DNA of 44,113 nt from Nostoc sp. NMS8 (GTDB lineage Bacteria; Cyanobacteriota; Cyanobacteriia; Cyanobacteriales; Nostocaceae). Every line of letters begins with the position of its first letter. Positions within the stretch are counted from its first letter, which is position 1. The DNA is taken from assembly GCF_017115045.1 (NCBI RefSeq), contig NZ_JABXKK010000018.1, positions 1 to 44,113 of the forward strand, given 5' to 3'. Shown piece after piece: positions 35,635 to 43,960 of the stretch. The translations under genes and the position numbers were made by a program. Below the pieces are notes generated by a model. It worked only from the letters and a program-made list of their open reading frames with translations. It did no database searches and was not told the DNA's origin.

Positions 35635-35844
35635 CTACTGTTTAACCAGTTGCTTTAAACGAAAGTATGCTTCTTCTGGTGTCAGCGGTTCGGATTGACT
35701 TTCATTAGGGATATAAAATACCCAGGTATCGGGAAAGTAATGCACCACAAAGCTGGGAATCAAACCCAAGCTTAATGCTTGCTTTCCAAGTTTTTCAGTT
35801 TGTTCCTCTAGACTCAGTTGGTCATGAAATACATGTTCAGCCAT
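35635..35844 (-). CDS. Small conserved hypothetical protein
   Basis: A 69-residue soluble protein not recognised. It has an acidic start (MAEHVFHDQLSLEEQTEKLG), a central PSFVVHYFPDTWVFYIPNES likely to form a beta hairpin, and a helical end (LTPEEAYFRLKQLVKQ). It lies 64 bases upstream of the response-regulator/TrxR-like gene on the same strand. It is probably in the same operon and may belong to that signalling module. Called real because of composition, position and a clean ATG. Confidence 0.6.
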   Translation of the reverse strand: MAEHVFHDQLSLEEQTEKLGKQALSLGLIPSFVVHYFPDTWVFYIPNESQSEPLTPEEAYFRLKQLVKQ

Positions 35845-36416
35845 ACTTGTTCATCTCCCTGCACTTTATTTGACCTTGGAATCAGGTTTAGGTGATTGAC
35901 CATTCACCATCTTTCCGAATGAGCTTGAGAATTTTTTGGTAATTTCACAATATGCTTTCGTAGAGAATCATAAAACTATTTTGGTCAGTCGCGTTAATGT
36001 GAATTGAATTAGGGACTTCAAAATAAACAAATATTCAATTAACTCTTGTGGGGTGGGCGACACGAGAGCCGTATGGACGAGCTTTGCGATCTGGTGCGGC
36101 ATTGAGGAGCGATCGCACCTCACTTGGTGTAACGTATTCTTTAGACCTGTAATGCTTGCTACGGTAGACGAGTTGGGAGTGGGAGCCTCATTTATTCTCG
36201 CTAGTAGTGTCCGGTGTAAGCGATATACTATGGACAGTTTACTACGCCACGATGCCTATAATTCCGTTGATAGTCACGCTACTCAAGAGTGATTACGAAG
36301 AGTTATCAATTAATAAATACCTCTATCTTGGCTCAATGCCTAATAACATTGTTCAGCTTGATTATCTGCGTGCTAGTCAACGACTATAAGACTATCTATT
36401 CTTAAAGAGGTTACAG
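35845..36416. other. Intergenic region with no confident gene
   Basis: About 570 bases between the small protein gene and the APC permease. It contains a partial inverse copy of the CCCACCCCACAA repeat (36046-36058) and two weak open frames (36053-36292 and 36207-36389) without family resemblance or good start signals. The second could encode a 60-residue peptide with one hydrophobic stretch but is not supported. Confidence 0.5.
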
Positions 36417-37694
36417 GTGTCAAACAAAAAAATAGGTTTTTGGTCTGTGTGGGCATTGGGTGTAGGAGGCATTGTTGGTGGGCTTTTTCCAGCGATTGGA
36501 GTTGCAATCCAAATAGCTGATGTAGGCGCACCACTAGCATTTGTGATCGCAGGGACAATAGCTTTGATAACTACTTATGCTTATGCCCAACTTTCGGTAG
36601 CTCATCCATGTCGAGGCGGGACAGTAACCTTCTTAAACCAGGCTTTTGGTTTAGGGCTGTTTAGTGGGACACTGAATCTTCTACTATGGTTTAGCTATGT
36701 AGTTATGCTTTCCTTTTACTTGCAAGCTTTTGGTAGTTATGGAGTTAGCCTGTTCGCAACATCTACTCAACCTATTTGGAAGCACTTACTGATTAGCTTG
36801 GCAATTTTAGGGACAACTGGACTAAATCTACTAACTGCCAATTATATTGGGAAATCTCAAATCTGGATTGTCAGCTTCAAACTGGGAATTTTAATACTGT
36901 TCATTATTATGGGGAGCAGTCACATCAACATTTCCCATCTAGAACCAGCTTCAGTATCGTCGCTACAGTCAATTTTTGCTGGAGCAATGGTGATTTTCTT
37001 GTCTTATGAAGGCTTTGAGCTAATCGCCAATACAGCAGAGGATCTTGTCAATCCCAAATACACTTTGCCACGAGTTTATTACTCTGTAATCGGGTTCGTT
37101 ATTTTGCTTTACGTTTTAATCGCACTGGTGACATTAGGAGCAGAACCAATAGAACAGATTTTGGCAGCAAAAGACTATACTTTGGCTGAAGTTGCCAAAC
37201 CAATTATGGGGCAATTGGGATCTGTTTTGATTACTATTGCCGCTCTGCTATCAACTCTCTCGGCTAGTAACGCAACACTGTACGGCTCATCTCGTTTTAG
37301 CACTGTTATTGCTCAATCTAGAGGGTTTGACCCTGGTAGCCAAATAAATGGCTATGACCAATCTTCAATAGGCTTATTTATTACTAGTAGTATTACTCTG
37401 ATTATCGCCAACTTCTGTGATATAAATCGGATCTCAACGATGGGTAGTGCTGGGTTTCTCTTGATATTTGCTGCGGTTAATTTAGCTAATGCTCGTATGC
37501 ATGGTTATACGAAAAGCAAGCAGTGGATTTCACTTCTAGGTGCTGGAATATGTTTGGTGGCACTAGGAATGTTAATTTGGTTTGCTTTGCAAACAGATCC
37601 ACAAACTGTCTGGGTTTTAATATTCATGGTGGGAGTAGCCATCGGTATCGAAGTAATCTACTATCTGTCAACCAAACGACCGCTACATCTTTGA
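36417..37694 (+). CDS. APC-superfamily amino acid permease
   Basis: A 425-residue integral membrane protein with about 12 hydrophobic helices. It has the APC start motif (FWSVWALGVGGIVGGLFPAI, the GIGxGIF-like unwound helix 1) and the conserved FLSYEGFELIANTAEDLVNP in helix 6, where APC members place substrate-binding residues. GTG start at 36417 with AGAGG six bases upstream. The substrate, probably an amino acid or amine, cannot be fixed. It ends with a strong terminator downstream (37803-37840). Confidence 0.85.
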   Translation: MSNKKIGFWSVWALGVGGIVGGLFPAIGVAIQIADVGAPLAFVIAGTIALITTYAYAQLSVAHPCRGGTVTFLNQAFGLGLFSGTLNLLLWFSYVVMLSFYLQAFGSYGVSLFATSTQPIWKHLLISLAILGTTGLNLLTANYIGKSQIWIVSFKLGILILFIIMGSSHINISHLEPASVSSLQSIFAGAMVIFLSYEGFELIANTAEDLVNPKYTLPRVYYSVIGFVILLYVLIALVTLGAEPIEQILAAKDYTLAEVAKPIMGQLGSVLITIAALLSTLSASNATLYGSSRFSTVIAQSRGFDPGSQINGYDQSSIGLFITSSITLIIANFCDINRISTMGSAGFLLIFAAVNLANARMHGYTKSKQWISLLGAGICLVALGMLIWFALQTDPQTVWVLIFMVGVAIGIEVIYYLSTKRPLHL

Positions 37695-37802
37695 ACAAGA
37701 AAAAGCTCAACTCTAGGACAAAAGAAAGCCTGAAGATCGCAAGCAAGCTCGGACAACAGTTGTTTCCTAATCAATAGATAAAAACTCATGACAGCATATA
37801 TT

Positions 37803-37840
37803 AAAAATAGCCCTTTAGCTGATCCTAAAGGGCTATTTTT
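37803..37840. terminator. Strong bidirectional Rho-independent terminator
   Basis: A perfect 16-bp stem (AAAAATAGCCCTTTAG and its complement), 6-base loop, ending in TTTTT. It lies about 110 bases after the APC permease stop. Confidence 0.85.
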
Positions 37841-37924
37841 AATAGTTAGCAATAAATGAAACTGACTCTATAGCGGTTCTTAATTGCATAGAATACAGAC
37901 CATTTGTCGGGGCACAGCATTGCT

Positions 37925-38070
37925 CATTGGTATCAACTTAAGCTAAAACTCCTTTAAAACCTCGTTTCCAGCCGGAGGCTGGAAATGCAACTCAAAGCGG
38001 CTCTGCCGCGAGTTCGAGAGGCGGAGCCTCAACGACAGACATTCCCAGTCGGAGACTGGGAACGAGATAA
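37925..38070. repeat. Dispersed hairpin repeat, copy 2 (expanded)
   Basis: CATTGGTATCAACTTAAGC to CTCGTTTCCAGCCGGAGGCT matches the copy at 16186-16253. Here the hairpin is followed by an extra GC-rich palindromic block (GCGGCTCTGCCGCG and GAGGCGGAGCCTC) and a second hairpin CCCAGTCGGAGACTGGG before the shared CGAGATAA end. It therefore looks like the same repeat with another inserted. Confidence 0.8.
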
Positions 38071-38284
38071 ATCTTGGCTTGTTCCTAAATAGGGTGCGAT
38101 TGCGCGGCGATCGCACAATGCAATGAAAGATCAGTTTTGTAGCGATTTGAATTTAGAGAGTAATGGGGGAGAACTAGGGTAGATATTTGCAATAACCGAA
38201 AAATTTTTTGCCGCTAATTATTTTTCCCATTTTTGCTGTCAAGACTAGAATTAGAATTGATGTGATATTCTCCTAGTAGCCAAA

Positions 38285-40129
38285 GTGCCAGACTCTCTGC
38301 CATTAAGCGATCGCTATCTTGCCTTAATCGATGAAATTGTCGAAACCACCCTCAAGGGCAAAATTAGCTCTGTGGAACAGGTGTATCAAATGCTGTTAAA
38401 AGGTATCACTTCCGGGACAGGGGAAGTCTTTGAGCTAGCTTTGAGCGATCGCCTGAATGCCCTCCAAAGCCAAGTCGATAGCGAAAAAGACGAACTCAAG
38501 AAAGCCAAGGCGACTCGCAGTTTGAGAGCCATTAAGACGATTCAAAGCCAATGGCAACGCTGGCAAGAGCAAAATAAAGCAACAGTTGCGATCGCCTCCG
38601 CAGTTACAGAAATTACCACAGCTACGGCTAACGAGCGTCTGGCGACATTTATTCGGGTTACTGACCCCAATCAGAAGTATCCACTAAATTTGCAACAGCT
38701 ACAGCAGTTGTCAAAAGCATTGCAGCAATTTGCTCAAGCTGATTCTGATTTACAACAATTTTCCGAAGGAATTACCCGTGGTTTAGCTTCTTGGCAGCGA
38801 TTGCAAGACAACTTGCTCAGTTGGATGTACGAACAAAAAGAATCTCTGGGATTTGGCGGCGTACCAGGAGAACGTGGCCCTTGGGCAAGTTGGGCAAAAC
38901 AACTCAGTAGTGAGTTACCCCAAACACTGCTTCGCACCTTAGCTAGAGAAGAATCAGCAATTGAGTTTGCCCAGCGACAACGGGGTATCACCCTGAGAGA
39001 TTGGGTGGAAATGGCATTGATTTTACAGTTCTTGCAACGGGGACTAATTAACTGGTTTGACCAACAAGCTTACGATGTGAAAGCCGGGCCAAAGTTGTCC
39101 ATTTCCACTTTTTTGACCTTTGCAGTGATTTGGAGTCAGTTAGCAAGTGGTTTTAGCAGTATCGGGACAGTATATAGCGATGCCTGTTCTCAAATCATGC
39201 TCCAGATATTGCGAACCTTTGCCCAGCGTCCATATTTTCCTTTTTACGGCGGGATTTTTGCCTCTTTTACTGGCACTTATTTACGAGATGCCCTAGATTA
39301 TTTGGATGAACCACTGCGACGAGGCGAGGGAACCCAAGAAAAGGCACGTATTTTGACACTTTTAGGCTATTCTCAACGTGCTTTGGGACAATACCAGCGC
39401 TCAATTGATTTTCATCAGCAGGCACTAGAGATCGCCAGGAATGCAGGCGATCGCACCTGTGAAATTGCCAATCTCAACCACCTCAGCCGTACCTACGTGC
39501 AACAGCAAAATTATGCTGAGGCAATTAACTGTAGTCAACGAGCATTAATACTGAGTCGGCAAGCAGGCGATCGCACAGGAGAAGCAAACGCACTCGTAAA
39601 TTTAGGTTACAGCGAAGTTATGCAGGCTCAGGAACTAGAAAATTTAGAACCTGAAACTTATGAAGCCGCAATTAACTATTTGGAACAAGGTTTAAAATTA
39701 TCAGAAAAATTAGGCGATATTCAAAGTAAAGCCTTATGTGTGAGCAGCTTAGGAATTGCCTATTTAGTAATCGGAGAACATCAAACGGCAATTAAATATC
39801 TTGAAGATGGCTTTAAAACGGCACAGGTTTCCGGTGATTTGTATTTGCAAGGGCGGAACTTAGCTTATTTAGCAGAAGCTTATTATCATTTACAAAATTC
39901 CGAAAAAACTGTTTACACAGGCTGCTTGGGAATGTATCTTTTACAGCAAATTGCTTCTCGTGAGTGGCGTCAACCAGCAGGATTACTGACAATTTTACAA
40001 GGACAAATAGGGGTAGAAGCTTTCCAAAAGTTATTACAACAACATCGCCCGAAAATGATTGCAGTTATCGGTGTAGATGGGTACGATCACATTCCACAAT
40101 TGTTAGAAGAATATAAGCAAGATATCTAA
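38285..40129 (+). CDS. TPR-repeat protein with a large unassigned N-terminal region
   Basis: A 614-residue soluble protein, GTG start at 38285. Residues 1-350 are helical and Gln-rich and match no domain I recognise. A charged stretch (QSQVDSEKDELKKAKATRSL) may be a coiled coil. Residues about 352-555 hold tetratricopeptide repeats (EKARILTLLGYSQRALGQYQ, CEIANLNHLSRTYVQQQNYA, SKALCVSSLGIAYLVIGEHQ) of the kind with GDRT-type turns, common in cyanobacterial scaffold proteins. The last 60 residues are a separate segment (GVEAFQKLLQQHRPKMIAVI). It probably mediates protein-protein contacts; partners unknown. Alone on its strand, with no operon. Confidence 0.75.
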   Translation: MPDSLPLSDRYLALIDEIVETTLKGKISSVEQVYQMLLKGITSGTGEVFELALSDRLNALQSQVDSEKDELKKAKATRSLRAIKTIQSQWQRWQEQNKATVAIASAVTEITTATANERLATFIRVTDPNQKYPLNLQQLQQLSKALQQFAQADSDLQQFSEGITRGLASWQRLQDNLLSWMYEQKESLGFGGVPGERGPWASWAKQLSSELPQTLLRTLAREESAIEFAQRQRGITLRDWVEMALILQFLQRGLINWFDQQAYDVKAGPKLSISTFLTFAVIWSQLASGFSSIGTVYSDACSQIMLQILRTFAQRPYFPFYGGIFASFTGTYLRDALDYLDEPLRRGEGTQEKARILTLLGYSQRALGQYQRSIDFHQQALEIARNAGDRTCEIANLNHLSRTYVQQQNYAEAINCSQRALILSRQAGDRTGEANALVNLGYSEVMQAQELENLEPETYEAAINYLEQGLKLSEKLGDIQSKALCVSSLGIAYLVIGEHQTAIKYLEDGFKTAQVSGDLYLQGRNLAYLAEAYYHLQNSEKTVYTGCLGMYLLQQIASREWRQPAGLLTILQGQIGVEAFQKLLQQHRPKMIAVIGVDGYDHIPQLLEEYKQDI

Positions 40130-40413
40130 GAAAGTAATTTGATTCATTTCCAACCTCGTTCCCAGTCGGAGACTGGGAATGCTCCTCATTTAGGCTACCG
40201 CTTCTTGACTAGCAGCAGCCCAATGAACCTCATTTATAGGCTAATACGGTTTAGTTAATACCAATTTTGTATGAATATGCACAGAATTTGAAGAGAGAAG
40301 CAAGAAATGCGGTCGCACTTCTTTCAATTTTAATGTATCCTTACTTCAATCCCCTAGATTTATATGCGGGGTTACTCAGCACGGGCTAAACCTTAGCTAT
40401 CCGCTAACAGTAC
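40130..40413. other. Convergent intergenic region with a palindrome
   Basis: It holds TTCCCAGTCGGAGACTGGGAA (about 40159-40179), the same hairpin as inside the repeat at 37925-38070 and a possible terminator for the TPR gene. The rest is AT-rich without recognisable features. Confidence 0.6.
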
Positions 40414-41766
40414 TCAAAGAAGTCCTGCTGATTCATATAATCGTTTGAGCATTGCTGAAATCTTTGTACCATAATCTAAATCTGCTGACCATCGCCCTGC
40501 TAGCTGATCAATTAATGGCGCAATCCCTCGTGTAACAAAGCGAAATCTTGGATCTACTACTTCTTGTACTAAAGGTTCTAAACTGGCGTAAGCTTTCAAA
40601 TGTTGGATGTGTGCCCTCACTCCAATTCTGGCACTTGGAAAAGATGCAGCCTCGGAACCACCACCGAGCGCACCCAAACCGGCAAAGTTATTTTGCTCAG
40701 GTTTAACATCACCACCAAACTGTAAAAATCCAGTTTCTACACACATTTGGCAAAAGGCAATATCATAGTTTACTCCTTCTATAGCTGCTTCTTCACGATA
40801 AAGTTTTGGGATATCAGGAAACTTGGCTAAAGCATTTTGATTATTATTTCTCAAGAATAGTTGTAACTGTATTTCGGAAGTAGTACCGTTTGACATCACC
40901 CGCGAAAATTGACCTGGGCAAACTACCAAATTCGATCGCAAGCTAACAGTACGCGTCGCCGCATCCCAACTGACTGCAACATTAAAATCTCGTAGTTCGA
41001 TCGCTTTGACATAAACTATTTTGTGATAGGTAATTTTATTGACATTAGCTGCTTTGGAAAGGTCAATTCGTAGCAGGTCTACTAAATCAATGGGGATGTA
41101 AGCATTGCCATTAACTAAAACTCCTTGTTCTGTGTAACTTTGTCCATTAATATTAATATTAATAGGTGGATAATTTGCTTCGGTTGGAGTTCCAGGAGTG
41201 GGGTCAATCACGCGACTCCAAGTTACTAGTCCATCGGCAATTCCCAAAGCAAAATCACGGCGGCGAGTTTGCAGCAAAGCCCGATCTTCTGGATTGCTGA
41301 GAAACCCTACTTGTATCACCAAAGCTGCAAGCGTTGTCTGACGACAGAATGCTAAACGACCTAATCCACTATCTGTATCTGGCTTGACTCCCCGATTTGG
41401 TAATTGAGGTACGCGGCGCAATAACCCCACTAGCAACTGTTCAGCATTACTCTTGCGATCGCTATTATTAGCAATGAAAAAGACGCTAGCCCCCCGTACA
41501 GAAGGGCTACTAGCCGCATTAGCTGCAATTTCTAAGGCGACATCACCCCGACGGCCGCGAGAATTGATCCAGGTGATAGTTTGGGCGGCACTCAAGTCAT
41601 CAGGAACCGCTAAAATTTCCAAACTCCGCGCCCTCAGTTCCGTGACAATCAAATCCCGCAGCATAATCATTTCTTTTGCTTCACTTGTACCACCCGCGAT
41701 CGCACCTTGATCTATTCCTCCCGCTTCTTTGCCTCCATGAGCCGCTGATATAAAAATACGCCCCAT
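40414..41766 (-). CDS. Peptidoglycan hydrolase: degenerate Amidase_3 plus glucosaminidase, no signal peptide
   Basis: A 450-residue protein of three parts. Residues 1-185 are an Amidase_3 (N-acetylmuramoyl-L-alanine amidase) fold with zinc ligand His10 (AAHGG) and Glu29. The second zinc His expected in SIHANA is Ala81 (EIAANA), and the catalytic Glu before the GFLSNP motif is Gln152 (VIQVGFLSNP). Residues about 205-280 resemble a copper-amine-oxidase-N-like stalk domain (VLVNGNAYIPIDL). Residues about 315-450 are a glucosaminidase (LytG/FlgJ-like) domain with catalytic Glu343 in CVETGFLQFGG and NNFAGLGA. The start is firm: GAGGA is upstream of ATG 41766 and a stop lies in frame about 14 codons earlier, so no export signal is encoded. 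Confidence 0.8.
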   Translation of the reverse strand: MGRIFISAAHGGKEAGGIDQGAIAGGTSEAKEMIMLRDLIVTELRARSLEILAVPDDLSAAQTITWINSRGRRGDVALEIAANAASSPSVRGASVFFIANNSDRKSNAEQLLVGLLRRVPQLPNRGVKPDTDSGLGRLAFCRQTTLAALVIQVGFLSNPEDRALLQTRRRDFALGIADGLVTWSRVIDPTPGTPTEANYPPINININGQSYTEQGVLVNGNAYIPIDLVDLLRIDLSKAANVNKITYHKIVYVKAIELRDFNVAVSWDAATRTVSLRSNLVVCPGQFSRVMSNGTTSEIQLQLFLRNNNQNALAKFPDIPKLYREEAAIEGVNYDIAFCQMCVETGFLQFGGDVKPEQNNFAGLGALGGGSEAASFPSARIGVRAHIQHLKAYASLEPLVQEVVDPRFRFVTRGIAPLIDQLAGRWSADLDYGTKISAMLKRLYESAGLL

Positions 41767-41890
41767 TTTCAGTATTTCCTCTGATAAAATTAAGTCTAAG
41801 CAATTCTATACATCATTCTTGGTCTAGCAACAAGAATATAATAGCCATCAGAAGCCAAAAGTCATTTATCCTTTGTTATTTCTCCAAAGT

Positions 41891-41925
41891 TAATGACTAA
41901 TGACTCATGACCAATGACTAATGAC
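41891..41925. repeat. TAATGAC heptamer array in the dnaG leader
   Basis: Five tandem 7-base units (TAATGAC, TAATGAC, TCATGAC, CAATGAC, TAATGAC) end six bases before the dnaG ATG, so they occupy the place of the ribosome binding site. Confidence 0.85.
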
Positions 41926-41931
41926 TAAGAT

Positions 41932-43887
41932 ATGCAAATCCCCCGCTTGCACCCAGACACAATTGAGGAAGTTAAATTACGGGCTGATATTGTCGATGTC
42001 GTCTCGGAACACGTAGTTTTACGCAAACGTGGAAAGGATTTTGTCGGTTTGTGCCCCTTCCATGACGAGAAATCTCCCAGTTTCACTGTCAGTCAAACCA
42101 AGCAAATGTACTATTGCTTCGGCTGTCAAGCTGGGGGAAATGCCATTAAGTTTGTCATGGAATTGGGGAAACGCTCTTTTGCTGACGTGGTGCTGGATTT
42201 AGCACGGCGTTACCAAGTACCTGTACAAACCCTAGAACCCGAACAACGCCAAGAATTACAGCGTCAACTATCTTTGCGGGAGCAGTTATATGAAGTTCTC
42301 GCTTCCTCAGCACAGTTTTATCAACACGCCCTGAGACAATCTCAAGGGCAAAAGGCACTTCAATATTTACAATCTAACCGCAAATTTAAAGAAGAAACTA
42401 TACAGCAATTTGGTTTAGGTTTTGCCCCCGCAGGTTGGGAAACTCTCTATCGGTACTTGGTGGAAGATAAACATTACCCAGTGCAAATACTGGAAAAAGC
42501 GGGATTGATTAAGCCACGCAAGGAAGGAGGCGGTTATTATGATGTATTTCGCGATCGCCTCATGATTCCCATCCGCGATGTTCAAGGGCGCGTCATTGCC
42601 TTTGGTGGTAGAACTCTGACTGATGAGCAGCCTAAATATCTAAATTCACCAGAAACCGAACTTTTTAGTAAAGGTAAAACATTATTTGCCCTGGATCAAG
42701 CCAAAGGTGGAATTTCCCAACTCGATCAAGCGGTGGTAGTAGAGGGATATTTTGATGCGATCGCTCTCCACGCTGCTGGTATTAATAATGCTGTCGCCTC
42801 ACTCGGTACAGCCTTAAGTTTAGAACAAGTCCGGTTAATATTACGCTACACCGAATCGAAACAATTAGTACTCAACTTTGATGCTGATAAAGCCGGAACT
42901 AATGCCACCGAACGGGCGATTGGTGAAATTGCCGAATTAGCATACAAAGGCGAAGTTCAGCTAAAAATTCTCAATTTACCCGATGGGAAAGATGCTGATG
43001 AATATTTGCACAGCCATACCCAAGAAGATTATGGAGAACTGCTAAAAAATGCCCCACTTTGGCTAGATTGGCAGATTCAGCAAATTATTAAAGATCGCGA
43101 CTTAAAACAAGCTACTGATTTTCAGCAAGTAACTCAGCAATTAGTCAAATTACTAAAAAATATAGCTAACAGCGATACACGAAATTATTATGTTTCTTAT
43201 TGTGCAGAAATACTCAGTTTGGGAGATACCAGACTTATACCCCTACGAGTCGAAAATCTGCTAACTCAAATTGCTCCGGCTGCGGCTATATACTCTAAGC
43301 CCGTATCAGCAAAGAAAGCATGGGGAGGTAGCCAATCTCCACTTCCCATTTCCAACTCCCCACTCCCCACAGAACGCAGCCTTTTAGAACACGCAGAGGC
43401 GCTATTATTGCGAATTTATTTGCATTGTCCTGAACAGCGTCAAGCGATTATTGACGAACTAGAGGAGCGAGATTTGCAATTTAGCCTTTCCCATCACCGA
43501 TTTTTATGGCAACAGATTTTAGAAATTTCATTCGGTGATGGAGAGACAAAAAACTTTGCGTCTCTACCAAATTTAATTTCCCGCCTGCAAGATCAGTTCT
43601 TAGAATTTGACAGTGAGATCGGGTTAATTTCCCATTTATTTCATGTTAATGAAAAAAACCAGAAAGAAATACTTCGGACTCCGCAAGTAGTTCAAGCTGC
43701 GATCGCTTGCATGGATTTGGTTATGCTTGAAAAACGTTATCGTCACTTTTTGGAACTATGGCAACAAACCGATCCAGAAGCGGAACCAGAGCGATATCAA
43801 TCGTATTATCAGGCTTTCTACGCTGAAAAAATCAAGCTTCAAAAAATAGACCGACAACGGTTATTTTCCATTACAGAGTTAATTTGA
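41932..43887 (+). CDS. dnaG: DNA primase
   Basis: A 651-residue primase that makes RNA primers at the replication fork. The N-terminal zinc-binding domain has CPFHDEKSPSFTVS and YYCFGCQAGGN (residues about 43-67). The TOPRIM catalytic core has VVEGYFDAIALHAAG and LNFDADKAGTNATERA, with the YLNSPETELFSKGKTLFALD substrate-binding motif before it. The C-terminal helicase-interaction domain follows a linker at about 464-481 that is encoded by a CCCCACT-type heptamer repeat (43325-43375) and reads as Pro/Ser-rich. No Shine-Dalgarno is evident, because a heptamer array fills the leader. Alone on its strand; the wall hydrolase gene diverges from it. Confidence 0.95.
   Translation: MQIPRLHPDTIEEVKLRADIVDVVSEHVVLRKRGKDFVGLCPFHDEKSPSFTVSQTKQMYYCFGCQAGGNAIKFVMELGKRSFADVVLDLARRYQVPVQTLEPEQRQELQRQLSLREQLYEVLASSAQFYQHALRQSQGQKALQYLQSNRKFKEETIQQFGLGFAPAGWETLYRYLVEDKHYPVQILEKAGLIKPRKEGGGYYDVFRDRLMIPIRDVQGRVIAFGGRTLTDEQPKYLNSPETELFSKGKTLFALDQAKGGISQLDQAVVVEGYFDAIALHAAGINNAVASLGTALSLEQVRLILRYTESKQLVLNFDADKAGTNATERAIGEIAELAYKGEVQLKILNLPDGKDADEYLHSHTQEDYGELLKNAPLWLDWQIQQIIKDRDLKQATDFQQVTQQLVKLLKNIANSDTRNYYVSYCAEILSLGDTRLIPLRVENLLTQIAPAAAIYSKPVSAKKAWGGSQSPLPISNSPLPTERSLLEHAEALLLRIYLHCPEQRQAIIDELEERDLQFSLSHHRFLWQQILEISFGDGETKNFASLPNLISRLQDQFLEFDSEIGLISHLFHVNEKNQKEILRTPQVVQAAIACMDLVMLEKRYRHFLELWQQTDPEAEPERYQSYYQAFYAEKIKLQKIDRQRLFSITELI
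43325..43375. repeat. Heptamer repeat translated inside dnaG
   Basis: CCAATCTCCACTTCCCATTT then CCAACTCCCCACTCCCCAC, the same family as the arrays at 68-100 and 21479-21528. It is read in frame as a linker between the primase core and the C-terminal domain. Confidence 0.75.
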
Positions 43888-43913
43888 CGTAAGATAGCGA
43901 TCGCCTATAAATC

Positions 43914-43960
43914 AATACGCTTGGGTTTTCGAGACGCGATAAATTGCCGTCTCTACAAGT
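43914..43960. repeat. CAATACGCTTGGGTT plus AGACGCGATAAAT repeat
   Basis: The same two elements occur as neighbours at 31955-32030 on the other strand. There they are separated by extra sequence, here they are joined directly. The remaining bases to the window end (43961-44113) show nothing recognisable. Confidence 0.65.

Larger units (their letters stand above)
37695..38284. other. Intergenic region: terminator, repeat copy 2, leader of the TPR gene
   Basis: Contains the terminator at 37803-37840, the second copy of the dispersed hairpin repeat (37925-38070) and about 200 bases of AT-rich DNA with TTTTTGCCGCTAATTATTTT before the GTG start of the TPR gene. No gene is seen. Confidence 0.65.

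Noticed and set aside
36053..36389. Two overlapping open frames of 79 and 60 codons in the gap before the APC permease
   Set aside because: No family resemblance, no ribosome binding site, and part of the first is repeat-derived; the hydrophobic stretch in the second is too weak as evidence.
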